A stretch of DNA of 64,000 nt from Clostridia bacterium (GCA_017512985.1 JAFWEJ010000005.1:62001-126000), one strand, 5' to 3'; shown: positions 1 through 8,717, counted from the stretch's first letter. Program-made: numbers and translations. Notes: generated by a model not told the origin, from the letters alone.

Positions 1-2
1 TG

Positions 3-1721
3 GAGGAAAACGGCGTCTTTGACGCGGGCAGGCTCCGCCGGGCGCTCTCGGACGCGGTCGTTTCCTTCCGGACCAATGAGGATTTCGTCCACGGGCTGAG
101 CATCTATGCCCCCTTCGACAATAAAAACAAATATACCGCGCCCTGGGGCGCCGCGTATGACAGCCTTCCTTTTTCCGAATCCTATCAGTCCTTTGTCCGC
201 TCCTTCGCGCGGGAGTGGATGGGCGGCAGCGGCGTTTCCTGGCAGGATGAATCCGCCGTGCAGCTGGCCAGGCAGGAACAGTGGATGCGCCTTTCCACCC
301 GGCTTTCCGGGGAGAAAGCCGCGGACCTTGCGGCCGCGCGGCTCCTGATCCTGGAAGCCATTGCGGATAACGAATACCGGCTGCTCTGGACGTCGGAAAA
401 CCTGCGGGAACAGGACGGAATGCTCAGCGCCGATTACCGCAGCGAGGCGCTGTACCTGACGGACGACAGCGGCAATATTATTGACGGGCCCCTGACCTGG
501 CAGCCGATGACCGCCGCGGCCGTGCCGGACGCAGGCCTGCATGCCGGCCGCATTGCCACCATCGGGCTGCAGATGACGGACCTGCACGGGTTCCGGAACG
601 TATACCTGACCTGGAAGCCCGGCAAAAGCGGAGAATACGACCTGGCTGAAATCTATGTGCTCAATCCGGAGGCGGAGCTCTTTTTCCCGGTCACCGATAC
701 GCTGAAGCCGGGAGACTGTTTCCAGCTCGGCGCCTGGACCAGGCGCTTCCCGGAAAGCGGGGCCGCCTTCCGGGACTGGGATTTCGGGGATAATATCGTC
801 TACTGCCCGGTGACCTTTACCGGGGAGACAGGCTGGCACCTGAAGTTCCTGCCCCTGCAGTCGTCCGCGGACCGCTATGCCGTTTTTGAAATGACGGACC
901 TGCATGCGAACGTACACCTTTCCGAACTGATTCCCATAGACAACAATACGCAGATCGACGTCACGGAAGGCCTTCCGCAGACGGCCTCGGCGGACGGGAT
1001 TGAGGCGGCCCTCGACGCGGTGAAAATCTTCACCGGCGCGAACGCCTGCCTGGAACTGGACCTGACCGTGCATAACACCCTCGGCCGGACGGTTTCCCTG
1101 GTCTCCGAGGCGCTCCTCCTGGACGATACGGTGCCGGGCGGGTTTCCCCTCTACGGGGTCGGCCTGGATACGCCGGCGTTTGTCCCGGACGAAAGCCGGC
1201 AGGTCACGCTGCGGTTCTCCGCGGACGACCTGCGCCGGGCGCGGATTGAGAAAGCCGGGACCCTGCGGATTTATCTCTCCCGCGGCGGAAGAACGTCCCC
1301 TGTCCGGGAATATGTCTGCCTGGAGTATCATCTTCCGCTCTATCCGGGCGTGATCTCCCTGCCCTTCGGCGACGAGCCGGAGCCCGTCTTTTCGCATACG
1401 GACAACGGCGTCACATACACCGTGACGGATGCCCGCAGGGAGATTGTGGAGACGTATCCGTCCGTTGTCCTGGACATGGCCGTCCGGAACGATTCGGATG
1501 AGGACCGGTGGATCGGGAACGGGAACCTGGAGGTCAACGGGACCCGGACGTCGTACGCGTCCCTCCTCCCCGATACCAATAAGACGCTTCTCCTTCCGGC
1601 CCGCAGTGAAATCCGCTATTCCCTGGTCGCATATATGGCCTTTGACGGGGACGAAGACCCGGGCGAGCCCGCGGAAATCCGGCTGGATATGCCGGTATAC
1701 GCCGCTCCGGAAGAAAAATAA
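3..1721 (+). CDS. Clostripain-like cysteine peptidase, C-terminal part (5' end outside window)
   Basis: The reading frame is open from the first bases of the window to a TAA at 1719, so the gene begins upstream. The early residues (GLSIYAPFDN, then a Y..LPFSESYQSFV segment) match the end of the catalytic domain of clostripain-family (C11) peptidases, where a GLSxYFP-type strand is followed by aspartate and serine/tyrosine-rich segments. The catalytic His and Cys would lie upstream of the window and cannot be checked. The following roughly 450 residues are beta-rich with no family I recognise, and probably form extracellular accessory domains. The protein is likely secreted or surface-bound, by family; no anchor is visible at the C-terminus. 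The next gene has its own ribosome binding site 100 bases downstream. Confidence 0.6.
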   Translation, partial: EENGVFDAGRLRRALSDAVVSFRTNEDFVHGLSIYAPFDNKNKYTAPWGAAYDSLPFSESYQSFVRSFAREWMGGSGVSWQDESAVQLARQEQWMRLSTRLSGEKAADLAAARLLILEAIADNEYRLLWTSENLREQDGMLSADYRSEALYLTDDSGNIIDGPLTWQPMTAAAVPDAGLHAGRIATIGLQMTDLHGFRNVYLTWKPGKSGEYDLAEIYVLNPEAELFFPVTDTLKPGDCFQLGAWTRRFPESGAAFRDWDFGDNIVYCPVTFTGETGWHLKFLPLQSSADRYAVFEMTDLHANVHLSELIPIDNNTQIDVTEGLPQTASADGIEAALDAVKIFTGANACLELDLTVHNTLGRTVSLVSEALLLDDTVPGGFPLYGVGLDTPAFVPDESRQVTLRFSADDLRRARIEKAGTLRIYLSRGGRTSPVREYVCLEYHLPLYPGVISLPFGDEPEPVFSHTDNGVTYTVTDARREIVETYPSVVLDMAVRNDSDEDRWIGNGNLEVNGTRTSYASLLPDTNKTLLLPARSEIRYSLVAYMAFDGDEDPGEPAEIRLDMPVYAAPEEK

Positions 1722-1833
1722 AACCGGCCGCGTTTCACCGGTTTGAAGGCAACAGAATATGTGTTTTTTCCGGAACTTTTCCGCCCCGGTATTCGTCCTG
1801 TATAGTGAAACCGCTTTGAAAGGAGTTTTCATC

Positions 1834-2532
1834 ATGCGTAAGTTTATTGCTTTGCTGCTTTCCCTGGCCCTGTGCCTTTCCCTCACCGCCGCCCTGGCGG
1901 ACCAGACCGTCACCGTGTCCGGCGCCGGCGAGACCCTGGTCTCCGCCGATACCGCCATCGTCTCCGTCGGCGTCAGCGTCCGCAGGCCCACCGCGCCGCA
2001 GGCCCAGTCCGCCGCGAACGAGGTCATCGCCGCCATCCGCGGCGCGCTGGAAGCCGCCGGCCTCAGTGAGGAGGATATCAACACCGGCTTCATCAACCTT
2101 TACGGCGTCTATGACTACACAAAGGACGTCGAGCAGATCGTCGCCTACAACGCCAACTCCACCCTGGCCGTCAAGGTCACGGACATGGCCCGCGTGGGCG
2201 AGGTCATCGACCTGGCCTTCGGCGCCGGCGCCAACACGCTGGACTATGTCAGCTTCTCCGTCTCGGACGATACCGCCGCCCGGGCGGAGTCCCTGAAGGC
2301 CGCCGTCGCGGACGCGCAGGCAAAGGCCGCCGTCCTGGCAGAAGCCGCGGGCCTGGGCGAACTCGAGATCGTGTCCATCCAGGAGGGCAATGTCTACAGC
2401 TTTGACAGCGGCGTGAACAACTTCTCCCGCAAGGTCGCCGGCAACGAATCCGGAATGGATTCCCCCACCGTTGTCCGCGCCGCGAAGATCGGCGTCTCCG
2501 CCTCCGTCACGGTCACCTTCAGGGTGAAATAA
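1834..2532 (+). CDS. Secreted SIMPL-domain (DUF541) protein
   Basis: The protein is 232 residues. The ATG at 1834 is preceded by AAAGGAG and opens a clear signal peptide (MRKFIALLLSLALCLSLTAALA), so the longer frame beginning at 1759 is not used. The mature part begins DQTVTVSGAGE, and VSVSG/VSVGVSV-type strands with a C-terminal ASVTVTFRVK strand are typical of the SIMPL (DUF541, BP26/OMP28-like) fold. Family members are secreted or periplasmic and oligomerise, but their molecular role is largely undefined. A TATAGT -10-like hexamer lies at 1801. The stop codon is one base from the ATG of the next, degraded gene. Confidence 0.85.
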   Translation: MRKFIALLLSLALCLSLTAALADQTVTVSGAGETLVSADTAIVSVGVSVRRPTAPQAQSAANEVIAAIRGALEAAGLSEEDINTGFINLYGVYDYTKDVEQIVAYNANSTLAVKVTDMARVGEVIDLAFGAGANTLDYVSFSVSDDTAARAESLKAAVADAQAKAAVLAEAAGLGELEIVSIQEGNVYSFDSGVNNFSRKVAGNESGMDSPTVVRAAKIGVSASVTVTFRVK

Positions 2533-2533
2533 T

Positions 2534-2794
2534 ATGAAAACAGCCAGGCTGCTGATCCGCCCGCTGGCGTTTGCCGTCTTCCCCGCCCATCAGCGGAAAG
2601 GCTTCATGCAGGAAGCCCTGCAGGCGTACATCCCAGCCCTGTTCCGGGAACAGGGCACGGAATACGTCCATTGCGGCCGTTTCCCGGAGAACCTCCCCTG
2701 CCGGAGCCTCCTGCGCAATCTTTCCTTCCGGGAATACGCACAGCACACAATAAACGGCCGAACTGTCATCGACGAAATCCTGTACCGGACATAA
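2534..2794 (+). pseudogene. Internally deleted GNAT acetyltransferase remnant
   Basis: This 86-codon frame begins like a RimJ/RimL-type GNAT protein (MKTARLLIRPL) and then jumps directly to the acetyl-CoA-binding segment (HQRKGFMQEAL, similar to the Q/RxxGxG/A loop followed by helix alpha 3) and the normal C-terminal helix and strands (ENLPCRSLLRNLSF). About 70 to 90 residues that would carry the central substrate-binding strands are missing, while the frame is kept. It starts one base after the upstream stop, so it would be translationally coupled. I see this as an in-frame internal deletion; a functional minimal protein cannot be excluded, but no complete GNAT fold is possible. Confidence 0.6.
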
Positions 2795-2803
2795 CCGTCT
2801 TTC

Positions 2804-2839
2804 AAAGAATCCGCAGTTCATACCAACTGCGGATTCTTT
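2804..2839 (+). terminator. Intrinsic terminator after the SIMPL/GNAT pair
   Basis: A 15-base-pair perfect stem (left arm 2804-2818, right arm 2825-2839) with a six-base loop is followed by a T-rich stretch (TTTATTTTG). Confidence 0.85.
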
Positions 2840-2989
2840 ATTTTGATTTGGCGGCATTATCCCGCTTCATTTCCTTTCATCTCTTCCCGAAAGCCTTTTT
2901 ATTTCCCCCGAAATATGCTATGCTGAAAAAAAGAACGAACTTGCTGGAAACAACATATAACCCGGGGAATCAGAAAAGGAGGCCCTGCT

Positions 2990-4354
2990 ATGGAAATACG
3001 CGCCAGCGTAAACATTCCCGCCCCTGCCGAACATGTCTGGGCTGTCTTTACCGACAATCTCCAGTGGCAGTACTGGTATGGCGTCGAAGTGTCATTCAAC
3101 ACATGGAACGGCGGAAGGAGCATCACCTTTGCGGAGCATGACGGCATTGCGGAAACGGAATGCCCCATCAGCGGATATGTGGAAGGGGAAACCCTGACGA
3201 TCGACGGCAAATTCGGCAGCGATACCTATACCGTCCGTCCGGACGGCGAAGGCTGCGAGTTTTCCCGGACCGCGCGGTTCAGGCCCGGCATGAGCATGCC
3301 TCCGGCCGCGCAGGAAAAGCAGAGCGCCCAGTGGAAAGAGGAACTGGAGCGTCTGGGAAAGCTGGTCGTCAGCAACTACGCGCCGCGCCCGCTTCCGGAA
3401 GGCGCGACGGAGATTCCGGACCGTTTCTTCAGGCACTTCAAGGCGCTGGAGGAATATGATATTCCCGAAGGCGTCACCCGGATCGGGGAAGAGGCCTTCT
3501 ACAACTGCAAGGTCCGCAGGCTGACGATCCCCGATTCCGTCACCGGGATCGGCCGCAGCGCGTTCGGCGGCTGCTTTGACCTGGAAAGCATCACGCTGCC
3601 CGCCGGCCTGGAGGTTCTTCCGGATTTTGCCTTCTCCTACTGCACGAAGCTGAAGGAACTGAAGCTGCCCGCCGGCCTGAAGCGGGCCGGAAGAGGCGCT
3701 TTCAAGGCATGCAGGGCGCTCCGGGAACTCGTCCTTCCGGAAGGGCTGGTTGCGATCGGCAACTCAGCGTTCTTTCAGTGCGATTCGCTGAAAGAGATTA
3801 CCCTGCCCCGGAGCCTGAGCGAGCCCGGTGAATGCCTGTTCCACGACTGCATGAACCTGGAGCGCGTCATCCTGTCCGAAGGAATGGAGATCCTGCCCGG
3901 GGGCTCCTTCCATAAATGCCGCAATCTGAAGGAAGTCCGGATCCCGGAATCCGTGAAGGAGATCGGCCCCATCGTCTTCGGGGAATGCAGCAGCCTGAAG
4001 GAGCTCCGCATCCCGTCCGGCGTCACGGAGATCAAACAGCTGTTGTGCTACAAGTGCGCCTCCCTGACATCCATCGTGATTCCGCCCGGCGTGAAAAAGA
4101 TCGGGGAAAACGCTTTCCGGGATTGCACGGGACTGACGGACCTGACGCTTCCGGATGGCGTGGAAATGGCGGACAATGCGTTCGCGGGCTGTACCAATCT
4201 CAGCAATGTCAAATGTCCTGAAGCCCTGGTTGACAAATTCCCGGGAACGCCCGTATATTACCGCAAGCACGGCCTGTGTCAGCACTGCGGCGGCGAGCTG
4301 AAAGGCCTCTTCGGCAAAAAGTGCCAGAAATGCGGCAAGCCGAAGGATTACTGA
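2990..4354 (+). CDS. SRPBCC domain, BspA-type leucine-rich repeats and C-terminal zinc ribbon
   Basis: The protein is 454 residues with AAGGAGG before the ATG. Residues about 1 to 130 look like an AHSA1/SRPBCC lipid-binding fold (IRASVNIPAPAEHVWAVFTD opening, then paired beta strands ending in SRTARFRPG). Residues about 155 to 425 are BspA-like (LRR_5) repeats of 22 to 23 residues with the IPDSVTxIGxxAFxxCxxL pattern, about eleven copies. The end is a CQHC...CQKC zinc ribbon. There is no signal peptide, so unlike most BspA-like proteins this one should stay in the cytosol. The three-part combination is unusual and its function is unknown. The LRR part probably binds protein and the ribbon may mediate docking. 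Confidence 0.75.
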   Translation: MEIRASVNIPAPAEHVWAVFTDNLQWQYWYGVEVSFNTWNGGRSITFAEHDGIAETECPISGYVEGETLTIDGKFGSDTYTVRPDGEGCEFSRTARFRPGMSMPPAAQEKQSAQWKEELERLGKLVVSNYAPRPLPEGATEIPDRFFRHFKALEEYDIPEGVTRIGEEAFYNCKVRRLTIPDSVTGIGRSAFGGCFDLESITLPAGLEVLPDFAFSYCTKLKELKLPAGLKRAGRGAFKACRALRELVLPEGLVAIGNSAFFQCDSLKEITLPRSLSEPGECLFHDCMNLERVILSEGMEILPGGSFHKCRNLKEVRIPESVKEIGPIVFGECSSLKELRIPSGVTEIKQLLCYKCASLTSIVIPPGVKKIGENAFRDCTGLTDLTLPDGVEMADNAFAGCTNLSNVKCPEALVDKFPGTPVYYRKHGLCQHCGGELKGLFGKKCQKCGKPKDY

Positions 4355-4390
4355 GTGGCATTCAGATAATGCCCGGGTGTCATCAACAAT

Positions 4391-4423
4391 CAGACAGCCC
4401 GCCTGAATCAGGCGGGCTGTCTG
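4391..4423. terminator. Bidirectional terminator between convergent genes
   Basis: A perfect 16-base-pair inverted repeat with a single central base separates the plus-strand gene ending at 4354 from the minus-strand gene ending at 4439. It lacks a long U tract, so efficiency in either direction is uncertain. Confidence 0.7.
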
Positions 4424-4438
4424 CTGTGCCGGAGGATA

Positions 4439-4963
4439 TCAGAAGTGGACCGCGCGGAACTGGAACAGCTCCTGGCCGTCCACTGTAATGAACTGGGCGC
4501 AGAACACGATCCCGTTGTCGTAGGCTTTGATAAACTTCCCGCTCTCTTCCGTCATATAGGCAATGTCGTAGGCATTGAAATCGTCCATGAATCCCTTGCC
4601 CGGCAGTTCGGGATAAAGATTGTCATAGGTGTAGATCAGGTCGTTGTAGCAGAACAGCGGCCAGGGAAAGCTCGCGTCGTCCATGTAGATCTGGTCCCTC
4701 CCGCAGAGGAACTCCATCCCGCCGACGTTCCCGTCCGCGCCCTCGGTGAACCGGACGGTCACCCCGTACTTCTCATCCGTGGCCGTCAGTTCCTTTTTTT
4801 CTTCGTCGTACGTCCACTCCCAGTCGTTGACCGCGTCTTCGCCGCCGCTTTCCTCCTGGCATTCCAGGAACTGGGCCCTGGCTTCCTCCGGGGTCGCTGC
4901 CAGCGCGGAGGCCGCGGCCAGGCACAGGATCAGGGCAATAAGGACTGCAAAAATCTTTTTCAT
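4439..4963 (-). CDS. Small secreted protein of unknown function
   Basis: The protein is 174 residues. The ATG at 4963 follows AGGGGGAAA and opens a signal peptide (MKKIFAVLIALILCLAAASALA), so the longer frame that extends to 5209 is rejected. The mature protein is acidic and rich in aromatic residues (DDASFPWPLFCYNDLIYTYD), with two cysteines flanking the centre. I recognise no family. It stands alone between a terminator and the divergent phage-type regulator genes. Confidence 0.7.
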   Translation of the reverse strand: MKKIFAVLIALILCLAAASALAATPEEARAQFLECQEESGGEDAVNDWEWTYDEEKKELTATDEKYGVTVRFTEGADGNVGGMEFLCGRDQIYMDDASFPWPLFCYNDLIYTYDNLYPELPGKGFMDDFNAYDIAYMTEESGKFIKAYDNGIVFCAQFITVDGQELFQFRAVHF

Positions 4964-5271
4964 CTGGATTTCCCCCTGTATGCATATTGTTCCGTATCTT
5001 TTTTCGTTTTCTTCCGTCTGTGTAATCATTGTACCACAATCGCCGGACCCGTCGCAATCCGTTCCGCGGGTTTTCCGCGCCCGGTTTTTTCTTTTCCTGC
5101 CGGACGCGTGCTGTCCGGCCGTCCGGATGCCCGTCCCGCAGGCCCTCCGGGCTTTCCCCGGGCCGCGTGCGGCTTTGTTCCGCGGGCCTTTCTTCCTGAA
5201 AAAGGACATCCCGCGTCCGGGTCTTTCCCCTTCATCCGCGGTAGGCTTTCCTCAGCAAAGGAGGAAAGACC

Positions 5272-5529
5272 ATGGATCAGAAAAACAGCTGCCGGAACCG
5301 CTCCGGCCTCTACGACAGCGGCGTCATCGCCCTGATCGAAGCCATCGTCCGCCAGGCGGCGAAGGACCACCTTGCGGCGCTCCGCCGCCATGACCGCCGT
5401 GGCGCAGCCCGCCTGCGGGAAACCCGCGCCTTCTTCCGTTCGGCCTTTTTCAGCCGCCTGACCGGCATCTCCGGGGAACATCTCCTGCAAAGGATCGAAA
5501 AGGAGGCGGAAAAGCATGACCGCGCGTGA
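5272..5529 (+). CDS. Small basic protein paired with a phage-type regulator
   Basis: The protein is 85 residues with a very strong AAAGGAGGAAAG ribosome binding site before the ATG. It is mainly helical and rich in Arg, Ala and His (for example IEAIVRQAAKDHLAAL) and has no membrane segment. It overlaps the next gene by 14 bases, which indicates co-translation. Similar small genes sit beside DUF1492/ArpU-type regulators in Clostridia prophages and other mobile elements. The function is unknown. Confidence 0.7.
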   Translation: MDQKNSCRNRSGLYDSGVIALIEAIVRQAAKDHLAALRRHDRRGAARLRETRAFFRSAFFSRLTGISGEHLLQRIEKEAEKHDRA

Positions 5530-5935
5530 ATACCTGGAACGCCCTGAAACCATCCGCCGGGAGATCGGGCGCAAGCGCATGCGGATCGGCACCCTGCGCC
5601 GACTCGCCACCCGCTTCTCCGCGGAGCCCTCCGCCGTCCGCGTCCGCACCTCCCCGGACCCGGCCCGCATGCAGGACTTCCTGGCCGAGGCCGCGGACGA
5701 GGAGCGGGAGATCCTCCTCCTGGAGGAACAGCGCCGCCGGGCCTTCGCCGACGCCGCCCTGCTCATCTCCCGCCTGCCGGAGGAAAAGATGGTCCGCATC
5801 CTGGAAATGCGCTACCTGGACCTGCTCCCCTGGGAGGAGATCACAGACCGGATGGACATCAGCCCCAGCCGCGTCTTCCGCCTGCACCAGCTGGCCCTGG
5901 ACATCCTCACCCCGGCCCCGGATCCCGGGGACTGA
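5516..5935 (+). CDS. Phage-type sigma-like regulator (DUF1492/ArpU-like)
   Basis: The protein is 139 residues, starting at an ATG with AAAGGAGGCGG inside the upstream gene. The N-terminal half is a charged coiled region (REYLERPETIRREIGRKRMR, then DEEREILLLEEQ). The C-terminal half is a sigma-70 region 4-like helix-turn-helix (RILEMRYLDLLPWEEITDRM, SPSRVFRLHQLALDIL). This layout is that of the DUF1492/RinA/ArpU regulators that switch on late genes in Bacillota prophages. No other prophage gene is adjacent. The nearest phage-derived genes in the window are the tail cluster at 48 to 64 kb, which this orphan regulator might act on; that link is inference. Confidence 0.7.
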   Translation: MTAREYLERPETIRREIGRKRMRIGTLRRLATRFSAEPSAVRVRTSPDPARMQDFLAEAADEEREILLLEEQRRRAFADAALLISRLPEEKMVRILEMRYLDLLPWEEITDRMDISPSRVFRLHQLALDILTPAPDPGD

Positions 5936-5941
5936 AAAAAG

Positions 5942-5970
5942 TTGGAATCTTCCGCAAAAACGCGTATAAT
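5942..5970 (+). promoter_or_regulatory. Sigma-A promoter of the aldo/keto reductase operon
   Basis: TTGGAA at 5942-5947 is separated by 17 bases from a perfect TATAAT at 5965-5970, 43 bases before the ATG at 6014. It rules out the longer frame that would begin at 5942. Confidence 0.75.
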
Positions 5971-6013
5971 AATGATGTATGACCGTCAACCGAACAGAAA
6001 GGAAGAAACCGCC

Positions 6014-7138
6014 ATGCCTGACGCTTTCCGGCCCAATCCCTTCCGCCTCGCCTTCGGGCTGATGCGCCTGCCGAAGAACCCGGACGGCAGCATCGACATT
6101 CCCCAGGTCGCTGAGATGGCGGACCGCTTCATCGCCGCCGGCGGCACCTATTTCGACACCGCCTTTGTCTATGACGGCGGGGACAGCGAAAAGGCCTTCA
6201 AAGCCGCCGTGGCGGACCGCCACCCGCGGGAGGCGTATACCCTCGCCACCAAGCTGAACGCCGCCATGGGCGCCACGGACGCGAAAAGCGCCCGTCAGGA
6301 GTTCGACATCAGCCTGGAACGCACCGGCGCGGGATATTTCGACTATTACCTGCTGCACGCCCTGCAGCGTACCACCTATCAGAAATACGACGAATACGGC
6401 ATCTGGGACTATGTGAAAGAACTGAAAGCCAAAGGCCTTATCCGCCACTGGGGCTTCTCCTTCCACGCGGACCCGGACCTGCTGGAGGAACTGCTGGACA
6501 AACACCCGGACGCGGAGTTCGTCCAGCTCCAGATCAACTACGCCGACTGGGAAAACCCCGGCGTCGCCTCCCGGCGCAACTGGGAGATCTGCCGCCGCCG
6601 CGGCAAGCCCGTCATGATCATGGAGCCGGTCAAGGGCGGCATCCTCGCCGACCCGATCCCCACGGTCCGGGAAGTCTTTGACGCGTCCGGCGAAGACGTT
6701 TCCTACGCCAGCTGGGCCCTGCGCTTCGCCGCCGGGCTGGAGGGCGTGCATGCCGTGCTCAGCGGCATGAGCAATCTCGCCCAGATGGACGACAACCTGA
6801 AGACCATGAAGGACTTCCGCCCGCTGGACGAAAGGGAGATGGAGCTCATCCACCGCGCCCAGAAGGCCCTGGACGAGGACAAGTCCATTCCCTGCACCGC
6901 CTGCCATTACTGCACCAAGGGCTGCCCCATGGAAATCCCGATCCCCGAGATCTTCAACGTCATCAACCGCCGCAAGGGCAGCCCGGAGTTCCGCACCGTC
7001 CGGGAATACGGCATCGTGACCGCCGGCCGGGGCAAGGCGAGCGACTGCGTCTCCTGCGGGCAGTGCGAACGCGCCTGCCCCCAGGGGCTGAAGATCATCT
7101 CCTTCCTGCGGCAGTGCAAAACCGAACTGGAGAAATAA
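6014..7138 (+). CDS. Aldo/keto reductase with C-terminal double 4Fe-4S ferredoxin domain
   Basis: The protein is 374 residues. The ATG at 6014 follows AAAGGAAGAAACC and lies downstream of the promoter. Residues 1 to about 280 form the AKR barrel (FGLMRLP opening, catalytic Asp/Tyr in YFDTAFVYDGG, Lys in LATKLN, His in LLHALQ). The C-terminus carries two cysteine clusters, CTACHYCTKGCPMEIPIP and CVSCGQCERACP, the 4Fe-4S ferredoxin arrangement of the large Clostridia AKR-Fd family. Such enzymes are thought to pass electrons between ferredoxin-like clusters and a carbonyl substrate, but the substrate is unknown. It is followed after three bases by the rhomboid gene and probably forms an operon through 8682. 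Confidence 0.9.
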   Translation: MPDAFRPNPFRLAFGLMRLPKNPDGSIDIPQVAEMADRFIAAGGTYFDTAFVYDGGDSEKAFKAAVADRHPREAYTLATKLNAAMGATDAKSARQEFDISLERTGAGYFDYYLLHALQRTTYQKYDEYGIWDYVKELKAKGLIRHWGFSFHADPDLLEELLDKHPDAEFVQLQINYADWENPGVASRRNWEICRRRGKPVMIMEPVKGGILADPIPTVREVFDASGEDVSYASWALRFAAGLEGVHAVLSGMSNLAQMDDNLKTMKDFRPLDEREMELIHRAQKALDEDKSIPCTACHYCTKGCPMEIPIPEIFNVINRRKGSPEFRTVREYGIVTAGRGKASDCVSCGQCERACPQGLKIISFLRQCKTELEK

Positions 7139-7141
7139 ACG

Positions 7142-7738
7142 ATGTACAGCAGTAAGAAGCCCCTGCGCGTCTCCTTCAACGCGCCGGTCACCCTCGCCTT
7201 CGCCGCCCTGTGCGTGCTCGCCCGCGGAATCGATATGCTCACCGGAGGCGCCGCCAACCGGCTTGTCTTCAGCGTCTACGGCTCGCCCCTCTCGGACCCC
7301 CTCACCTTCGTCCGCTGCGTGTGCCACGTGCTGGGCCACGCCGGCTGGGATCACCTGATCTCAAACATGATGTACATTCTCCTCCTCGGCCCCATGATCG
7401 AGGAGAAATACGGCCCGAAGAACACCGCCCTCATCATCCTCGCCACCGCGGTCGTCACCGGCGCGCTCAACATGCTCCTCTTCCCGCGGACCATGCTCCT
7501 GGGCGCCAGCGGCGTCGTCTTCGCCTTCATCCTCATCTCCTCCGTCACCGTGCGGGAGGACCGCACCATCCCGGTCACCTTCATCCTGGTCGCCCTCCTC
7601 TACCTGGGCCGGGAGGTCTATGACGGCATCACCCAAAGGGATAACATTTCCCAGATGACCCACATCGCCGGCGGCGCCGTCGGCTCTGTCCTCGGTTTCC
7701 TGCTGAGCAAAAAGAAAAAGAAGGATCCCCTTTTCTGA
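7142..7738 (+). CDS. Rhomboid-family intramembrane serine protease
   Basis: The protein is 198 residues with about six hydrophobic segments. The catalytic serine is in LGASGVVFAF (GxSG, about residue 123) and the catalytic histidine in QMTHIAGG (about residue 175). The HAGWDHLISNMMYI segment matches the conserved His-Asn region of TM2. Length matches compact bacterial rhomboids. The ribosome binding site GGAGAA overlaps the stop of the upstream reductase. It should cleave type-I membrane proteins within the bilayer; the substrates are unknown. Confidence 0.9.
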   Translation: MYSSKKPLRVSFNAPVTLAFAALCVLARGIDMLTGGAANRLVFSVYGSPLSDPLTFVRCVCHVLGHAGWDHLISNMMYILLLGPMIEEKYGPKNTALIILATAVVTGALNMLLFPRTMLLGASGVVFAFILISSVTVREDRTIPVTFILVALLYLGREVYDGITQRDNISQMTHIAGGAVGSVLGFLLSKKKKKDPLF

Positions 7739-7761
7739 TCCTTCTCCCCCGGAGGTTCCGC

Positions 7762-8682
7762 ATGGCGGAAAGAACTGTCCCCCTCATCCGGAAGATCCTC
7801 GCTGCAGCGCTGCTCCTGGCGGCGCTGCTTCCGCTGTTTCCCGCCCAGACCAAAGCGGAAACAGAAGAAACCCCCGGTTTCATAGAGGCCGCCTTCGAGC
7901 TGCTGGAGGAGGGCAACCCCTTCACCGCCCGGTATGAAAAGCTGACCGGAAAGAAGATCACCCCGCTCTTCCGCCTCGGCGTCCCCTATTACTTCGGCGG
8001 CCAGAGCGGAGCCCGGGGAAACGGGTACTTCTACCTGGCCTGGCCGGAATACTGCGTCAAAATGTGCGAGCACGGCTCCTCCTGGTTCAGGGTCGGAAAC
8101 TATTACTGCTACGGCCTGGACTGCGTCGGCTTCACCCGCCACGTCTACAAGGCCTGCGGCAAGGAGCCGCACCCCGCCCTCTCCGACCTGATGAAGAACT
8201 GGTGGGAGCACCGCGCCAGCCTGGTTTACACCCACCGGAAAGGCAAAGAGCCCCCGCCCTTCGATCAGCTGAAGGACGTCCTGCAGGTCGGGGACCTGTA
8301 TATCATCAAACACGAAACCACCGATACCCGCCATGTCATGATGTATATCGGCACCCTCCGGGACTTCGGCTACACCGCCGAAGAGGAGCCCGCCCTGGCC
8401 CCCTGGCTGGACTGGCCCCTGGTAATCCACTGCGGCCTGAGCCCCTTCTACGGCGAACGCTTCCAGAAGATGATCGACGAAAACCCGGAGCGCTACGGCA
8501 AATGCTCCACCACCGACGGCGGCGTCGCAATCTCCCTCCTCGGCCTTTCCCCGGAGGACGCCCCGGAGCACGGCCACGTCCAGAACACGGACTACAGCTG
8601 GTTCACCATGAACGACGGCGGCTACATGCTCACCGTCATCAACCTCACCGACGTGAAATACTACTGCTGGTACCGGCAGTAA
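7762..8682 (+). CDS. Secreted NlpC/P60-like cysteine peptidase or amidase
   Basis: The protein is 306 residues, with GGAGGTTCCGC before the ATG and an N-terminal signal sequence (about residues 10 to 32). The YGLDCVGFTRHVY motif supplies a nucleophile Cys in the NlpC/P60 pattern (DCxGF), and RHVMMYIGT gives the general-base His. Between them is the VGDL(Y/V)II strand typical of the fold. It is a clear paralogue of the gene at 37109-37963, sharing LEEGNPF, YGLDCVGFTR, IGTL.DFGY and PLVIHC blocks. It may act on peptidoglycan stem peptides or related amides. Last gene of the reductase-rhomboid operon. Confidence 0.8.
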   Translation: MAERTVPLIRKILAAALLLAALLPLFPAQTKAETEETPGFIEAAFELLEEGNPFTARYEKLTGKKITPLFRLGVPYYFGGQSGARGNGYFYLAWPEYCVKMCEHGSSWFRVGNYYCYGLDCVGFTRHVYKACGKEPHPALSDLMKNWWEHRASLVYTHRKGKEPPPFDQLKDVLQVGDLYIIKHETTDTRHVMMYIGTLRDFGYTAEEEPALAPWLDWPLVIHCGLSPFYGERFQKMIDENPERYGKCSTTDGGVAISLLGLSPEDAPEHGHVQNTDYSWFTMNDGGYMLTVINLTDVKYYCWYRQ

Positions 8683-8687
8683 CTGAA

Positions 8688-8717
8688 AAATCCGGGGAAA
8701 TCACTTTCCCCGGATTT
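8688..8717 (+). terminator. Intrinsic terminator
   Basis: A 13-base-pair stem (8688-8700 with 8705-8717, loop TCAC) begins just after the stop codon at 8682 and ends in a T-rich run. Confidence 0.85.

Noticed and set aside
5450-7354. 634-codon minus-strand open frame over the aldo/keto reductase and rhomboid genes
   Set aside because: Shadow frame caused by high third-position GC of the real plus-strand genes; it runs through several recognised genes and has no family.
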